The notes beneath the pieces are model-generated. The model saw nothing but the letters and a program-made list of their open reading frames with translations. It did not search any database and was not told the DNA's origin. The translations under genes were made by a program, and so were the position numbers. Of a stretch of DNA of 33,616 nucleotides, positions 13,662-24,890 are shown in pieces; the stretch's first letter is position 1, and each line of letters begins with the position of its first letter. The DNA lies in assembly GCA_016291995.1 (NCBI GenBank), contig JAEEZV010000062.1:1-33616 (forward strand), in the 5' to 3' direction. The DNA is from Caryophanales bacterium (GTDB lineage Bacteria; Bacillota_I; Bacilli_A; RF39; UBA660).

Positions 13662-16600
13662 CTATCGTGTTTTATACGCATATTGGAAGGCATTATCAGC
13701 TAAACTTAACAACGCCTCTCTAATATCTTCTGCCGTATCAACATTAGGGAATTCTGCAACGATTTCAACTCGCTGCTCTATGCTATCTCCGACATTAGAA
13801 TTAACTCCGAACATTGAAGGCATATTAAGAGCATCTGTATTTTTCATATTATTGATAATTTGACGTACTATATCAACAGCACCTAAAAGATTTTCAGTAT
13901 CTTGAGCATTTAATACAAGCTCTTTTTGATGAAGAAGAGCTAATCTTCCTCCTTCAGTATCTTTACTGCCATCGACTCATGTACCGGTGTAACCACCTGT
14001 AGCGTAACCTCAAACATCACTACCTCAATTGACTAAATCCCCAGTACTAGCATACTCGTTAATATATTGTTGAGTAAGGTTGGCAATTGCTTCGCCATAT
14101 CTAGCAGTAATACGGCTGTGCCTATCTGGATCATTCCCTCAACTACCATATGTTCAAATATTTTGAGCAATACCTCATGCTATTTGTGAATCGGTATATC
14201 CGTTATTGTTGCTGCCGCTTGTTGATTTTGGATTATCATGATAAACACCATCTTTATCAAAATATCCATCGCCTTTTGAGACTTTTTCAATTTGAGTTTT
14301 ATAATTTGCAGCTTCGCGTGTTTTACTGTCTAATTCATTTTGCGCCTGTCGCAAAGAAGAAGCCAATGCGCTAGAAGAACTTTGTAAGCTTTCGATTTGT
14401 TTTTGATATCTTTCTAATGCCAACGTCGCATCATCGATTTCTCCAGTGTCCCCTCTAATAATACGCATAAACTCTTCTGTTGATTCATTTAATGAACTCA
14501 TATCTTTTGTTACGTCATTAATAATTTCATTAATATTTGAAAAACTAGTTTCTGCTGTATCTTCTAAGACACGAAGTTTATCATCAAAAGTTTCTGCCGC
14601 GGTAATTGTTTCATCTTGAGCTTGTTGAACCCTTTCTCGGAATTTATCTGTATCTTCTGTTAAATTATGTAATTCAGCAGAATAGATAACACCAATTTGT
14701 TCAAGTGTATCTGCTCAATTTTCTTGCATAGAATCTGCAATATCTTCAAACATTTGAGAAACATAATCGCTAGTATCTTCCGCAAGATGTTGAACGCCTT
14801 CAATCATACCTTCTTGAGCATCTTTAAGTTCTAAACCGAGATTTACTTGACGTTCGACATATCATTCATTAATTTCATTGAGAGCTTTGTTTAATTTATC
14901 TTGATCATCTTTATATCGTTCATTAGCAAATCGAACTTTATCTTCATATTCTTGCTGTACCTGCCAACGTTCATTTAAAATGTCTGAATAACGTTCTTTA
15001 GACATCTCATAGATTTCGTATTCAGAGTCTGCTAACTCTTCTTGTGCCGATAAAATATCATCTTGATTTGCTCTATAAACATAACGATAATTACCTTGCG
15101 TGTCACGACGTAATTGCATTTGATTTTTATTACGTTGTGCTTCTTCAAGAGCAATTTGTTTTTGTAAAGCTTCAATTTTAGCATTAGCTAAATCAACGTC
15201 AAATTGTGATAAAGCATTAACGTATTCAAGTTCACCTTGGTTGTTAATAATTGCTTTCTTTTGGTCTTCTAATGCTTTAAGAATAGCTTTTGCTCTATCT
15301 GCATACTTTTGATCGGTTGCATCTATAACATCATCTTGAATTTTTTGAATGCGGCCACGAAGTTTTTCAAGCTCCATTCCACGTTCAACATTATCAAGAT
15401 ATTGTTCCGCTTGGTCATTAGCCATTTCTCATTCTTTTTCAAAGAATCCCGCGTCACCAAGAGTGCCACCAAATAATTCGTCCCTAAAATGTTGAATTAC
15501 GGCCTCGGTAGCATCCTCATATTGTTTAGCCATTGCATCCGCGGCTTCTTTGGTTGCATCTGTTAAAGCTTCACCAAATTCACGAGCTTTTTTATCCATT
15601 TCTTCTCAAAGCTCTTTTTGAGTTTCTTTATTATATTTATCGCGTTCTCGTACTCAATAATCATATTGTAGTTTAGCTTCATTAACTTTTTGTAAAGTAC
15701 CTTCAACCTGTGCTTGATTAACTATACCAAACATATCATATGATTCATCCCCATGAATTAATTCAATCATATCTCTTTGGTGCTCTAAGAAGTTAAGTTC
15801 ATATTCTAATTGTTCATTGCGGAATTCCATACGGTCTGCAAGTTCGTCATACGCATCAATAATATCATCAAGAACATCTTCGTATTTACTCTCGACGTCT
15901 TTCATATCTCCAATAATATCATTATAAAGATCTTGTAAATCTTCATAATATTGTTTTTCATTGGAGCCATAAATATTACGACCTTCTTGGCTTAATAATT
16001 TTTCAAGATAGAATTGCCGCATATCTAAAATGGAAGTGCCATTACCAAATTTATTTTGCGCTTGATCGCGCGCATCTGTTCAAAATTGCTTAGAAGCAGC
16101 ATCTGTTGCTCCATCAATCATTGTTTTGAAGAATAGATTTGCATTAGTAGTTGTTGTGCCAAACAATCCTTCAAGAAGATTTAAATCTTCAACTAATGCA
16201 CGGAAAGGAGAATCAGATTCACGATTAGTAAATAATCCTTGTAACCATCCTTTAGACTCATTCAAATCTTTAAGAGTGTCAACCGTTTTAGTAGCAGTTT
16301 GGAAGAGATCAATTGCAATATCTTCCATTTCGTGCTCATTTTCAAGAATCTGTTCTGTATCATCACGAATTTTATCGCAAACTTCTTGATATTCATTTGT
16401 TACATCAAGAATTTTATTCGCATATTCTGCCGCATCTTTTTGAGCCTCTTGGAGTTTCTTATAATGTTCTTGTTGATCCTCATTCATCTCACCGCCAAGA
16501 GAGTTTCAATAATCATCCGCAGCTTTTTGCGCGGCATTTTGTTTTGCTAATGCTTCATTATATTTTTGAATATAATTATCTATTGTACCATCATTATCAG

Positions 16601-19600
16601 CATCAGTTAAACCGTATTTAGCTAAAGATTCTCCTTTAAGATAAATACCATAATCAGGATTATCTTGACCGCTTATAAGTGCTTGTTTCTTAGCTTCAGA
16701 AATTTTATTACGTTCTTTAAGTAAAGCATTTTGTTTTTGAAGATTATTGATCTCTTTTTCTGCGGCTTTGCGATATTTATCTCCATACGCTCGGCCTTTG
16801 GCTTTATCAACTTCTGTATAATTATCTGCTAATTCTTCAAGTTTAGAATTGACTTTATTATAAATATCGTCATTTGATTCAGCACTTTTAGCTTTTTCTA
16901 CGGACTTGGTTTTGGAGCCACCTCCGCCACCTCCACCGCCGCCTCCGCCTTTTCCACCACCAGAAGCGCCGCCACCGTGAGAAGCATTGGCATATTTTGC
17001 ACCACCGCCAGCTCCTTTTTTAGCACTTTTAATTTTTAAGCTACCACCAGAACTTTTTCCTCCTGAACCAGTAACTTTCATTCCAAAAGCACTAAACATT
17101 TTAGAAGCTGTTGTCTGTGCAATCTGAGGAATCATCTGAACACCATAAACAGTACCAGTATAACTTTCCATTTTAACGTCTTTGCCTTCACCAATTGGCA
17201 AAGTACTTGTAAAAGTTCGTGGAACTAATTGTGGCATTAAACTAACATATGTTTGCGGATCTTGTTGTTCAGTTGTTTCTGATTCAACTTCTGCATCAAT
17301 ACCCATAGAAGATAAAGCTGCCTCAGCTTGTTCTGCACTCATGCCTGCTGCATTAATCATATTTTCACAAGCTTCGATAAAACCAGAATCATCTATTGTT
17401 GCACCAATTTCAATATCATTAAAATTGATGGCATCCATTTCTGCTCATAAATTATCTAAAGAAGCTAATGCCGCTGAATCATCAACTGCTATGTTTGTTA
17501 CAATATCTTCAGCTGCTCTTCTTTGAAGTTCATCATACGCATCAATATCACCATTAATTGCGGCTTGTAATAATTCAAGATTTTCAGGATTTGTTGCAAA
17601 AGCATCTGAAACAGATAATCCTTCTCCAACATCTAGTAAATCATTATAAACATTAGACAATTCTTCTGCTGCTTTTGCATGATCCTCAACAGCATCAGAC
17701 TCCAATAATTTTTGTCAATCTTCTAAATTTTCTTGCGCTTTTTCTAAAGATTTATCATATCGAAGAATTTCTTCTGTAACTTCTGCTAGTTCATCTGCGT
17801 CTTCTTCTAAAGCTTCGCTAAAGCCTTCCATTTCTTCAGCGTTTTCACCAATATATTCGGCTAGTTGCTTAAACTGTTCTTTATCAACATCTGCATCTTT
17901 TGGACCCATTGAAGCCGCAGCTTCGCTAGCCTTCATAGCTTCTTCAGTATTAATGGGATTTTCTTTTGCAGCTTCGTTAAATGCTTCTCTAAAATTTTCT
18001 CAAGCATTTTTGCCATTTTCTTCAAAAAATCCCATTGCATTTAAATCAGATTCAGACAACAAAGAAAAATCTAAACCTTCAAAATCACTTGCAGTCATTG
18101 AACGAAGAACGCCACCATTTATTTCGCCTTCTCCAGCAAAAAGATTAGCGCCTTTCTCGCCAATTTTATTTTTAATATCATCATAAGCTTCTTGTACTGG
18201 ACCAACAATACCATCCGCATTATTTCTAATTGCTTCTGCAATGGCTTGACCAATTAAAGCAGTGTCTATGTCAATATTATCTCAATTGACTTTTCCAGAT
18301 TCATCTCCTGAATCACGAGCAGCTGTTGAAGTATAGTATTCTCCATTTTTACCTACCACGTACCCCATTTGTTCAGCATAGGCCGCTCGTTTAGCACTAT
18401 CAGACATATCGCTAACTTGTTTACTGGCTTGTTGATAATATTCATTATTAGTATCATTTAAATAACCAGCAACTTGTTTATCCACAATACCCTGAACGTT
18501 AGCATCCGCATTATCATATTTACCGGTTCCAGTCATGACTTGTGCAGCGTATGCTTGAGTAGCAGATTGAAGTGCAACAGTATTTTGTTGAAGATCTGCA
18601 CCTAATTTATAAATACTGTCTTTATTTGCTGCAAGTTCTGTTGCAACTTCTTCACTTACTCCTAAGTTATCAGCTAAAGTTTTAGTTAATTCTTCAGTTG
18701 ACATTACTTGAGTTTCAACATGTTCTGCCATATACGTAGCAGCTTTTTCAAGCTGAGCGCCAGCTCCACTCTCATCATATCCATTTATTGTTATAGGAGC
18801 ACCGTTAGCGTCAGCTGCTCCTTCGACATATGTAGATGAAGTACTTGCAGTTTTAAGGGCTTTATAATCTCCTTCACGAACAAGATTAACGGCATCTCTT
18901 CTATTTTTAGCAGCTAATTCTTCTTGTTTTGCTGCAACCATCATTGCCGCAGCACTTGCTTGCTGTTGTTCAGCAATCTCTCTTTGAGCTTTTAATCCTT
19001 GTTCATTAAAAATCAAAGCACCAGTATTTTGATCATGCTCAACATATTGAGCTAATTCTGGATATTTGTCAATTAATTCAAGAACACTATTATTGGTTTT
19101 TTGTAATGCTTCATTCCATTCTTGAGTTCCACGAGTTAAACTTTCAAAAGGATTTTCATCTAAACCTTTGAGAGCACTATCAATATCAGTAATTAAAATA
19201 GTAGAACGTTTATACGCTTCATTAGCTTGTTTTACATGCTCTCCTGCTTCAACAACTGCAGTATCAAAACGATGAAAACTTTTATCAGCTTCTCCTACTA
19301 AATGTACTATTAATCCAATAGTACCAGCAACCGCGGCAGCTATAGCAATAAAAGGCGCCGCAGCTGCAATTAATGGCAACACTGTAGCTAATAAACCAGT
19401 ATTAGCAATTGTTAAACCAGTTTTAGCTGCGGTTTCAGCTACAGTAGCTTCTGTTACTCCATAAGTAACAGCAATTTCAGCTGCCTTTTCTCCACTAACA
19501 ACACCTTCTACTGCAGCTTCTGCTAATGCAGCTGCCACATTTCCTAATCTAGCATCAGTGCTTCCAATTTCTGCAATTCTAGCAGCCATTGTAGCAGCTG

Positions 19601-22262
19601 CTTCTTCTTCTGTTGCAACAATTTCTGCTTCTGTTACTACAATGCCCGCAGCTTTAACAGCCGTTGCGATTTGTTGAGCTGCGCTAAACTCTTGTAAAGC
19701 AGTTTTTAAAGTCCCAATTGCGGCGCCTGTTTGTTGGATTGCAGGTAATCCTAAAGCCAAAACCATTGCAAAATCCATTGCACCAGCTTCTAACTTTTCA
19801 AAAGGACTTTTAGTTTCGTCTGAAAGAATACTCATTAAATTAGTTAATGATTGAATTGCAAACAATGCAGATAAAGCTCCGTTTGCAATTCCAGCAAATC
19901 CATTCATTACTTCTTGTAATTTAAGTGAAGCAGAAAATTGAGTAAACTGTCCTTCCAAGTAAGTAACAGATGTTGCCGCATCTACTGAAGCCGCTGAAAA
20001 ATGATACATCTGCTCTGCTGCTTCATTGATATCTCTTGGCAATCTACCCTCTAAAAATCCAACTAATTGAGCCATTGTAATATTAGCATCTTTTAAAGCG
20101 GCATCTATCTGTTTTATAGAGTTTGCTCCTTTTAGCCCATTTAAAGCAGCAGTAATTTTTTTACTTTGTTCTGCAGTAATAATTTCTTCATCAACCATTT
20201 TTCTTAGAGATGCTGTGACTTTATCAATTTCTGCAGATGTAATCTGTAATGGGTTACTTTCTAATTTAGCAATAAATTCAGAAAAAGCTTTGGTAGAACT
20301 GCTTATATAATTAGTTAATTCTTCAAACTCTTTTGAAGTAAAATCAATAGCAACTCCGTCTTTTTCCGCGGCAGCTATATTGTCTAGGAGCAAATTAATA
20401 TTTTTTTCCATTTGAACTCCAGCAGCTGCTGCAGCTACTCTAAGTTGACTTTCAAAACTTATTCGTTTTGATTCAGCTTCAGAAAGAGCATTTTCAGCTT
20501 GAACTCTCTGCATTGTTAGCTCTTGAGCTCTCCGCTGCTGCTCTTCATTCATAATTGGAGCATATCGATTTATTTGAGCAATATCATTAGCAAATTTATT
20601 CATACGAACATCTGCAACATTTAAACCTTCACCTCGAAGTTGTTGCCTTGCTAATTGCTGTTGAGCTTGAAGATTTTCGGTTCCTTGTCTGTCTGCAATT
20701 CTGTTAGTAATAAAATTACTAGCTCCACGAGCAATAGAGTTACCTGCAAGTTTTGTCATTACTGCGGCAATGCCAAGTAAAGCAGTTTCTCCACCACCAG
20801 TTGCTTTAATTAAATCATTAAGAACATCGACTAATCCACTAAGAGCATCAACAACGCCATTAAAACTATCACTATTAAATATATTTAAAAATACTTCTTC
20901 AATTTTAGATTGTAAAGTATTTAATCTACCTTCTAATGATCGTTCATAATCAGATTGCATTGAATCAAGAGTTTCTGTCCCAGTCTGCGCCCGAGAAGCT
21001 CCAAGATATTCTTTATATAAGTCAGAACGATTCATTAAAGCTTCAAAACGAGCGAGTTGGAAACGACCAGCTAATGTTGTAGCCGTCGCAGCTTTTTGAG
21101 TTTGATCTAATGTACCCCAAACATCCATTAAATCTTCTACAATGACACCAACATCTCGCATTTTGCCTGCGTCATCAAGAACTTGAACTCCAACTTTAGA
21201 AAGAGCAGAAGTAATTTGACCTAAATCCACACCATCTTCAAGAGTTTCTCCAAGTTTGACATCAGATAAACGAGAATAAATAGTTTTAAGACCATTACCA
21301 ATATTTTCAGGAGCCTCACGAGTAACAGTTTCAATTGTAGCAATCGTAGCTGCCAATTGATCCATATCTACGCCAACAGTGGTAGCGACAGACGCAGCTT
21401 TTTGAGAAGCCACGGATAATTCTTCTACATCTGCCGCAGATACATTAGCAACTTCCGATCACTTAGAAAGAGCATTTCCAATATCTTCTAATGGAATTTT
21501 ATAAGCATTCATATATGCTGTAATTTCATCAGACGCAGTTTTAGTATCTTGTTGAGAAACATTGCCTAAAACAGTCGAATATTGAGCTAACTGTTGAGAT
21601 TTCTGTAAATCATAACCTTGCTGAATAAATACTTGAGTAGCGTCTGTCATAGCAACAGTAGTGCTACCAAGTTTTTGCGCAACTTCGTTAGCAATTCGCG
21701 CATAAGCATTCATATTTTCTCTAGTTTCTCCAGAAACCATCATAATATTAGTCAAAGATTTATCTAAATCTTGAGTATATTGAGCCGCTTGATGAACTGA
21801 ATTCATCATACCAGCAAAAGCACTAGCAATAACACCCCATCTAAAAGTGTTACCCATAGTATTTATTATTTTATCTGTTGTTTTAGAAATACTACGTAAT
21901 CCAGTATCAATTTTAGATACTTGCCCATAAAAAGAAGTAAAAGCTCTAGTTCCTGCTGCACCTGCATTACTAAAAGACTGATAAATTTGATTCATCGATA
22001 GCCCAGCAGTTTTTAACTCATTCATAAACTTAGTAGTATTAAGCATACCAAGCTTTGGATTAAAAGCATTAGTTAGAGCAGTTTGAACTGTTTTTATATC
22101 GCTAAGAGTTTTATTCAAACTTGTTTGGGGAATAAGTCCCTTAGCACCCATAGTATTAACTTTATTTTGTAATTGTGTAAGTTCAGACTGCAATTTTGCA
22201 ATACCGCTATTATCAAGAGTGGTACGAATATTATACTCTACAGTATTGGAATACTTCGCCAT
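13662..22262 (-). CDS. Tape measure protein
   Basis: A 2866-residue protein. The start is the ATG with AAGGAGG nine bases upstream, giving MAKYSNTVEYNIRTTLDNSG; the frame is open for 20 further codons upstream. Eighteen TGA codons read as Trp. It begins with a helical region typical of tape measures (QSELTQLQNKVNTMG), has hydrophobic segments near residues 950-985, a poly-Gly stretch near 1762-1784 flanked by Gly/Ser/Lys-rich sequence, long charged coiled-coil regions after that, and near the C-terminus ATGGYTGTWVDGSKDTEGG followed by RLALLHQKELVLN, a pattern common at tape-measure ends, where TGA supplies the Trp. It ends in TAG. It sets tail length; by the usual 0.15 nm per residue this would be a tail of roughly 430 nm. 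Expressed from its own promoter and closed by a terminator. Confidence 0.92.
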
Positions 22263-22323
22263 ATCCTCTTGCCTCCTTGTATTCATCCAATAAATGGAGA
22301 TAATCTCTAAATAATCTGTCAAA

Positions 22324-22353
22324 ATTATACCAGCTTTAGTATACTTTTGACAA
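22324..22353 (-). promoter_or_regulatory. Sigma-A-like promoter for the tape measure unit
   Basis: Minus strand: TTGTCA (22353-22348), an 18-base spacer, then TATAAT (22329-22324) preceded by TGG, an extended -10. It lies between the terminator and the tape measure ATG and would give a leader of about 55 bases. Confidence 0.7.
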
Positions 22354-22373
22354 ACTATTCAAAAGTATAAAGC
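22333..22373. repeat. Inverted repeat overlapping the promoter
   Basis: GCTTTAGTATACTTTTGA (22333-22350) and TCAAAAGTATAAAGC (22359-22373) are inverted copies: 15 pairs with a three-base bulge and an eight-base centre. It covers the -35 box and most of the spacer, so it could be an operator or a leader hairpin for transcripts from upstream. Confidence 0.6.
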
Positions 22374-22408
22374 CCTATTTATTATTAAATATTACCCTAA
22401 AAGATAAT

Positions 22409-22440
22409 AAAAAAACGCCCTAGCGGAATTCCGCCAGGGC
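22409..22440 (-). terminator. Strong hairpin terminator before the tape measure gene
   Basis: On the minus strand GCCCTGGCGGAATTCCGCTAGGGC forms five pairs, one mismatch and a GC-rich inner stem around GCGGAATTCCGC, followed by GTTTTTTTATT. It closes the chaperone unit 22 bases after its stop. Confidence 0.85.
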
Positions 22441-22461
22441 ATTTGTTTTAATTATTTATTT

Positions 22462-23001
22462 TTATTGAAATAAAGACTCTGATTCAACTATATCAGAATT
22501 ATTTTTCTCTGCTTTTGGGGCCAGAGCATTTCTTCTCATTCCTCACTCATCAGCTACTTCTAATAAATCTTGAACTCCAGTTTCTTGAGCAGTATTAGTA
22601 AGTAATTTCGCAGCTCCTTGTGTAATATCTCCTGTAAAAGATTGTACCATTTCAAGTACTCCTCGAGCAGAATGAGCATAATCAGAATATTCACTGTACC
22701 AAATTTCAGCTTCTTTAAAAAGAACTTCTAAAGTATCAGCATATTCTTCTCTCATAGTCTTAATAGTATCATCTTCAATTAAATTTTTCCAAGAAGAAAG
22801 CAAATCTTTACTAGTTGCTTCAGAAATTGCTTCACCTCGCTCTGGATAAAGGATAATCGCGGCATAGCAACAAAGAGCACGTTCAAGAATAAATGAATTG
22901 ATAAAACCATTATCATCTGCGGCATCTATTGCCATTGCAATAATATCATAGCGCTCCTGCGCATCAAGCGCTAAAGATTTTTCAACTTCAAAATTAATCA
23001 T
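22462..23001 (-). CDS. Probable tail assembly chaperone
   Basis: A 179-residue acidic, helical protein, ATG to TAA, with a GGAGTGAAAAGGAG-like region just before the start. One TGA at 22543 reads as Trp in ADEWGMRRNALAPK. It immediately precedes the tape measure gene, the place of tail assembly chaperones in siphophages, and has their small, acidic, all-helical character. No frameshift product typical of lambda G/GT genes can be recognised, because a strong terminator follows its stop. The name is inferred from position and composition. Confidence 0.55.
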
Positions 23002-23051
23002 TAAAACTCCTTTTCACTCCATATATTTAGTATTATAACATATTTTTTAAA

Positions 23052-24596
23052 TTATGTCAATAAACTACTTAAACCATATAAATTTAAACTAGTAGATACT
23101 TTTGTACTATATAATAAAGCCATTAATTGAGCTTGAGTCTGTTCTGAACGCATTTGTGCAGCAACGTCTCTATCTCCTTCATCTACAAAATTATTTCTAT
23201 TAATTTGTTGATATCTGTCTCTGTCAAAACCAGGCCCGTCATATGAAATAATAGATACATTCTTACCTGCTTCAACATTTTGACGTATATTATTTAAAAT
23301 TTGAGACATTGTAAATATACGACCATTTAAAGCCATATAATATACTTGATCTGTTGTACCTTCTAAACCAGCTAAAGTGGCTAAAATACCTCTGTATTTT
23401 ACTTGTTCTTGAATTGTTTCTCATGCACCAGCTAAACTATCCACTGTATACAAAGCAGCGCCAACATTCATTAATGTAACTAATTCAGAAGTAGAAAACT
23501 CACATTCTCTCAATAAAAAAGTTAATAAAGGAGTATTTGATTGAGTATGAATATTAAAGGCTTTGCTTCCATCTGTAATATCATTTAATCTATAATCTTT
23601 AACAGAAATTCCTGCTGTTCCAACAACACCATCCTGATTAATCTTAATGTTGATATCTGAAACATTTGTTTTGTTATTTCTAACACTATAAGCTTTGCCG
23701 CTTCCCAATTCTTTTTCTAAACGTTTATACATAGCTGTTAATGTAGGATCTTCACTAAATCTACAATCAAAATTAACTCCAGAGGTGCTATTCCCACTTA
23801 ATTGAGCAAAAAAACGAGTATTTATATGTCCTTTTAAACTTTTAAAAAATTGAGATTCCCCTTTAACAAAAGCTTCATAAAAAGCAACTTCTCCAACCGA
23901 ACCTAAAAAATCATTCATTCATTTTTTTATACGATATGCTACATCTTGTCAAAAATTTTGACTATCCCCTGCTCCTCCAGCATCAATTAATCCTTTAAGA
24001 GCATAAATTTTACCAACAGATGAATTTAATTTACTTGCTTCGACCTTACTACCAATTTCTGTTTTATTTAAGTAAAAGGCTTTGCCAGTATATTTACTGT
24101 CCATCAAAGAAGCATACATTCTTTCTTCTACAGTAGCTTGAGACCCGATCTGCCTCCCTAAAGCTCTATTAGCTATAAAATTTCCTCTAACCTGTCGATA
24201 ATATTCTTCTTTTAATCCAACTCCAAAATATTCATTATCTAAAGTTGATAAAAAATTGTCTAAACGCTGAGAAAACTCTGATGCATCAATAATTTTTGAA
24301 TTTGCTGATTCAAATACCTGTAATGCAGCTTCAAAAGTTGCTGGAAATGCGGCTGCTGTAGCTGTTGGTTCTTCTATTTGTTGATTCATTTGCTTCATTA
24401 AATCTTCATTTTCTAATATGCTTCTTGCTTTTTTTAAATCTCCTCCACCAAAAGCAGCCAATCTCTGTTCATGTTGTTCTACAGCTCTTTGAAGAATGGA
24501 TCCTTTTGTTTTGCTTATTAAAGCATTAATATTTCCTCCCCTTTGAGCAATAAAATCATTTTGAAGTAAAAAGATATAATCATTAACGGCCGGCAT
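23052..24596 (-). CDS. Tail-region protein with possible PD-(D/E)XK-like segment
   Basis: A 514-residue protein starting at MPAVNDY behind CAGGAGGAAAA and ending in TAA. Three TGA codons (23949, about 23919 and 23421) join what would be three fragments. The first 225 residues are helical. Residues about 227-340 contain GEVAFYEAF, then NNKTNVSDINIKI and TAGISVKDYR, an order reminiscent of a PD-(D/E)XK nuclease core (Glu in the first helix, Asp on a strand, then x-V-K). The C-terminal part is helical. It lies between the tail tube terminator and the chaperone-like gene, 50 bases before the latter. The function is unknown; a virion-associated or assembly role is inferred from position. Confidence 0.6.
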
Positions 24597-24618
24597 TTTT
24601 CCTCCTGTTATAATAAAA

Positions 24619-24646
24619 ATAAGGGGCGCCCGCAAGCGCCCCTTAT
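24619..24646 (-). terminator. Strong hairpin terminator after the tail tube extension
   Basis: A perfect 11-pair stem, ATAAGGGGCGC against GCGCCCCTTAT, with a six-base loop. On the minus strand it is followed by TTTTTATTAT. It starts 8 bases past the extension stop, so the frameshift frame, not the zero-frame stop, defines the end of the unit. Confidence 0.8.
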
Positions 24647-24653
24647 TATTTTT

Positions 24654-24890
24654 TTAATCAGAGACTATTTTATAATAAGTTTTATTTTCAATTACTTCTG
24701 TGTCTTCTGATTGTATATAAGCGTCGTTAACTAATTCGAACCAGCCTTCTTCGCTAGGATTTTCTGTACCTTCTGGAATGACTGCTACATAGTTAACTAC
24801 AGGTTCTGCAGGATTATTGTTATCACTGCCTCCGCCTGGGGGATTTTGTTGATCATCGGAAGAACCGCTATCGGAGTCCTCTGTTATTCC
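24654..24890 (-). CDS. Frameshift extension of the major tail protein
   Basis: 79 codons including a TAA stop in the -1 frame relative to the tail tube gene; the fused product would be 452 residues. It starts with a Ser/Asp-rich and Gly/Asn/Pro linker (DDQQNPPGGGSDNNNP), then a compact segment with VPEGTENPSEEGW-like spacing (visible as IPEGTENPSEEGWFELVNDA) and ENKTYYKIVSD. From memory, this kind of PSEEGWxE...KTYY module is frequent in tail proteins of gut Firmicutes phages. No ATG, GTG or TTG start with a ribosome binding site exists for this frame, which supports access by frameshift. The arrangement parallels SPP1, whose tail tube protein has a longer form made by translational frameshift. 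Its Trp is TGG. Confidence 0.68.
   Translation of the reverse strand, partial: GITEDSDSGSSDDQQNPPGGGSDNNNPAEPVVNYVAVIPEGTENPSEEGWFELVNDAYIQSEDTEVIENKTYYKIVSD

Noticed and set aside
13439..17526. Plus-strand open frames opposite the tape measure and fibre genes
   Set aside because: They lack ribosome binding sites and mirror the coding bias of the minus-strand genes.
22462..23001. Lambda G/GT-type frameshift in the tail assembly chaperone
   Set aside because: A strong terminator follows its stop closely and no extended downstream frame is present.
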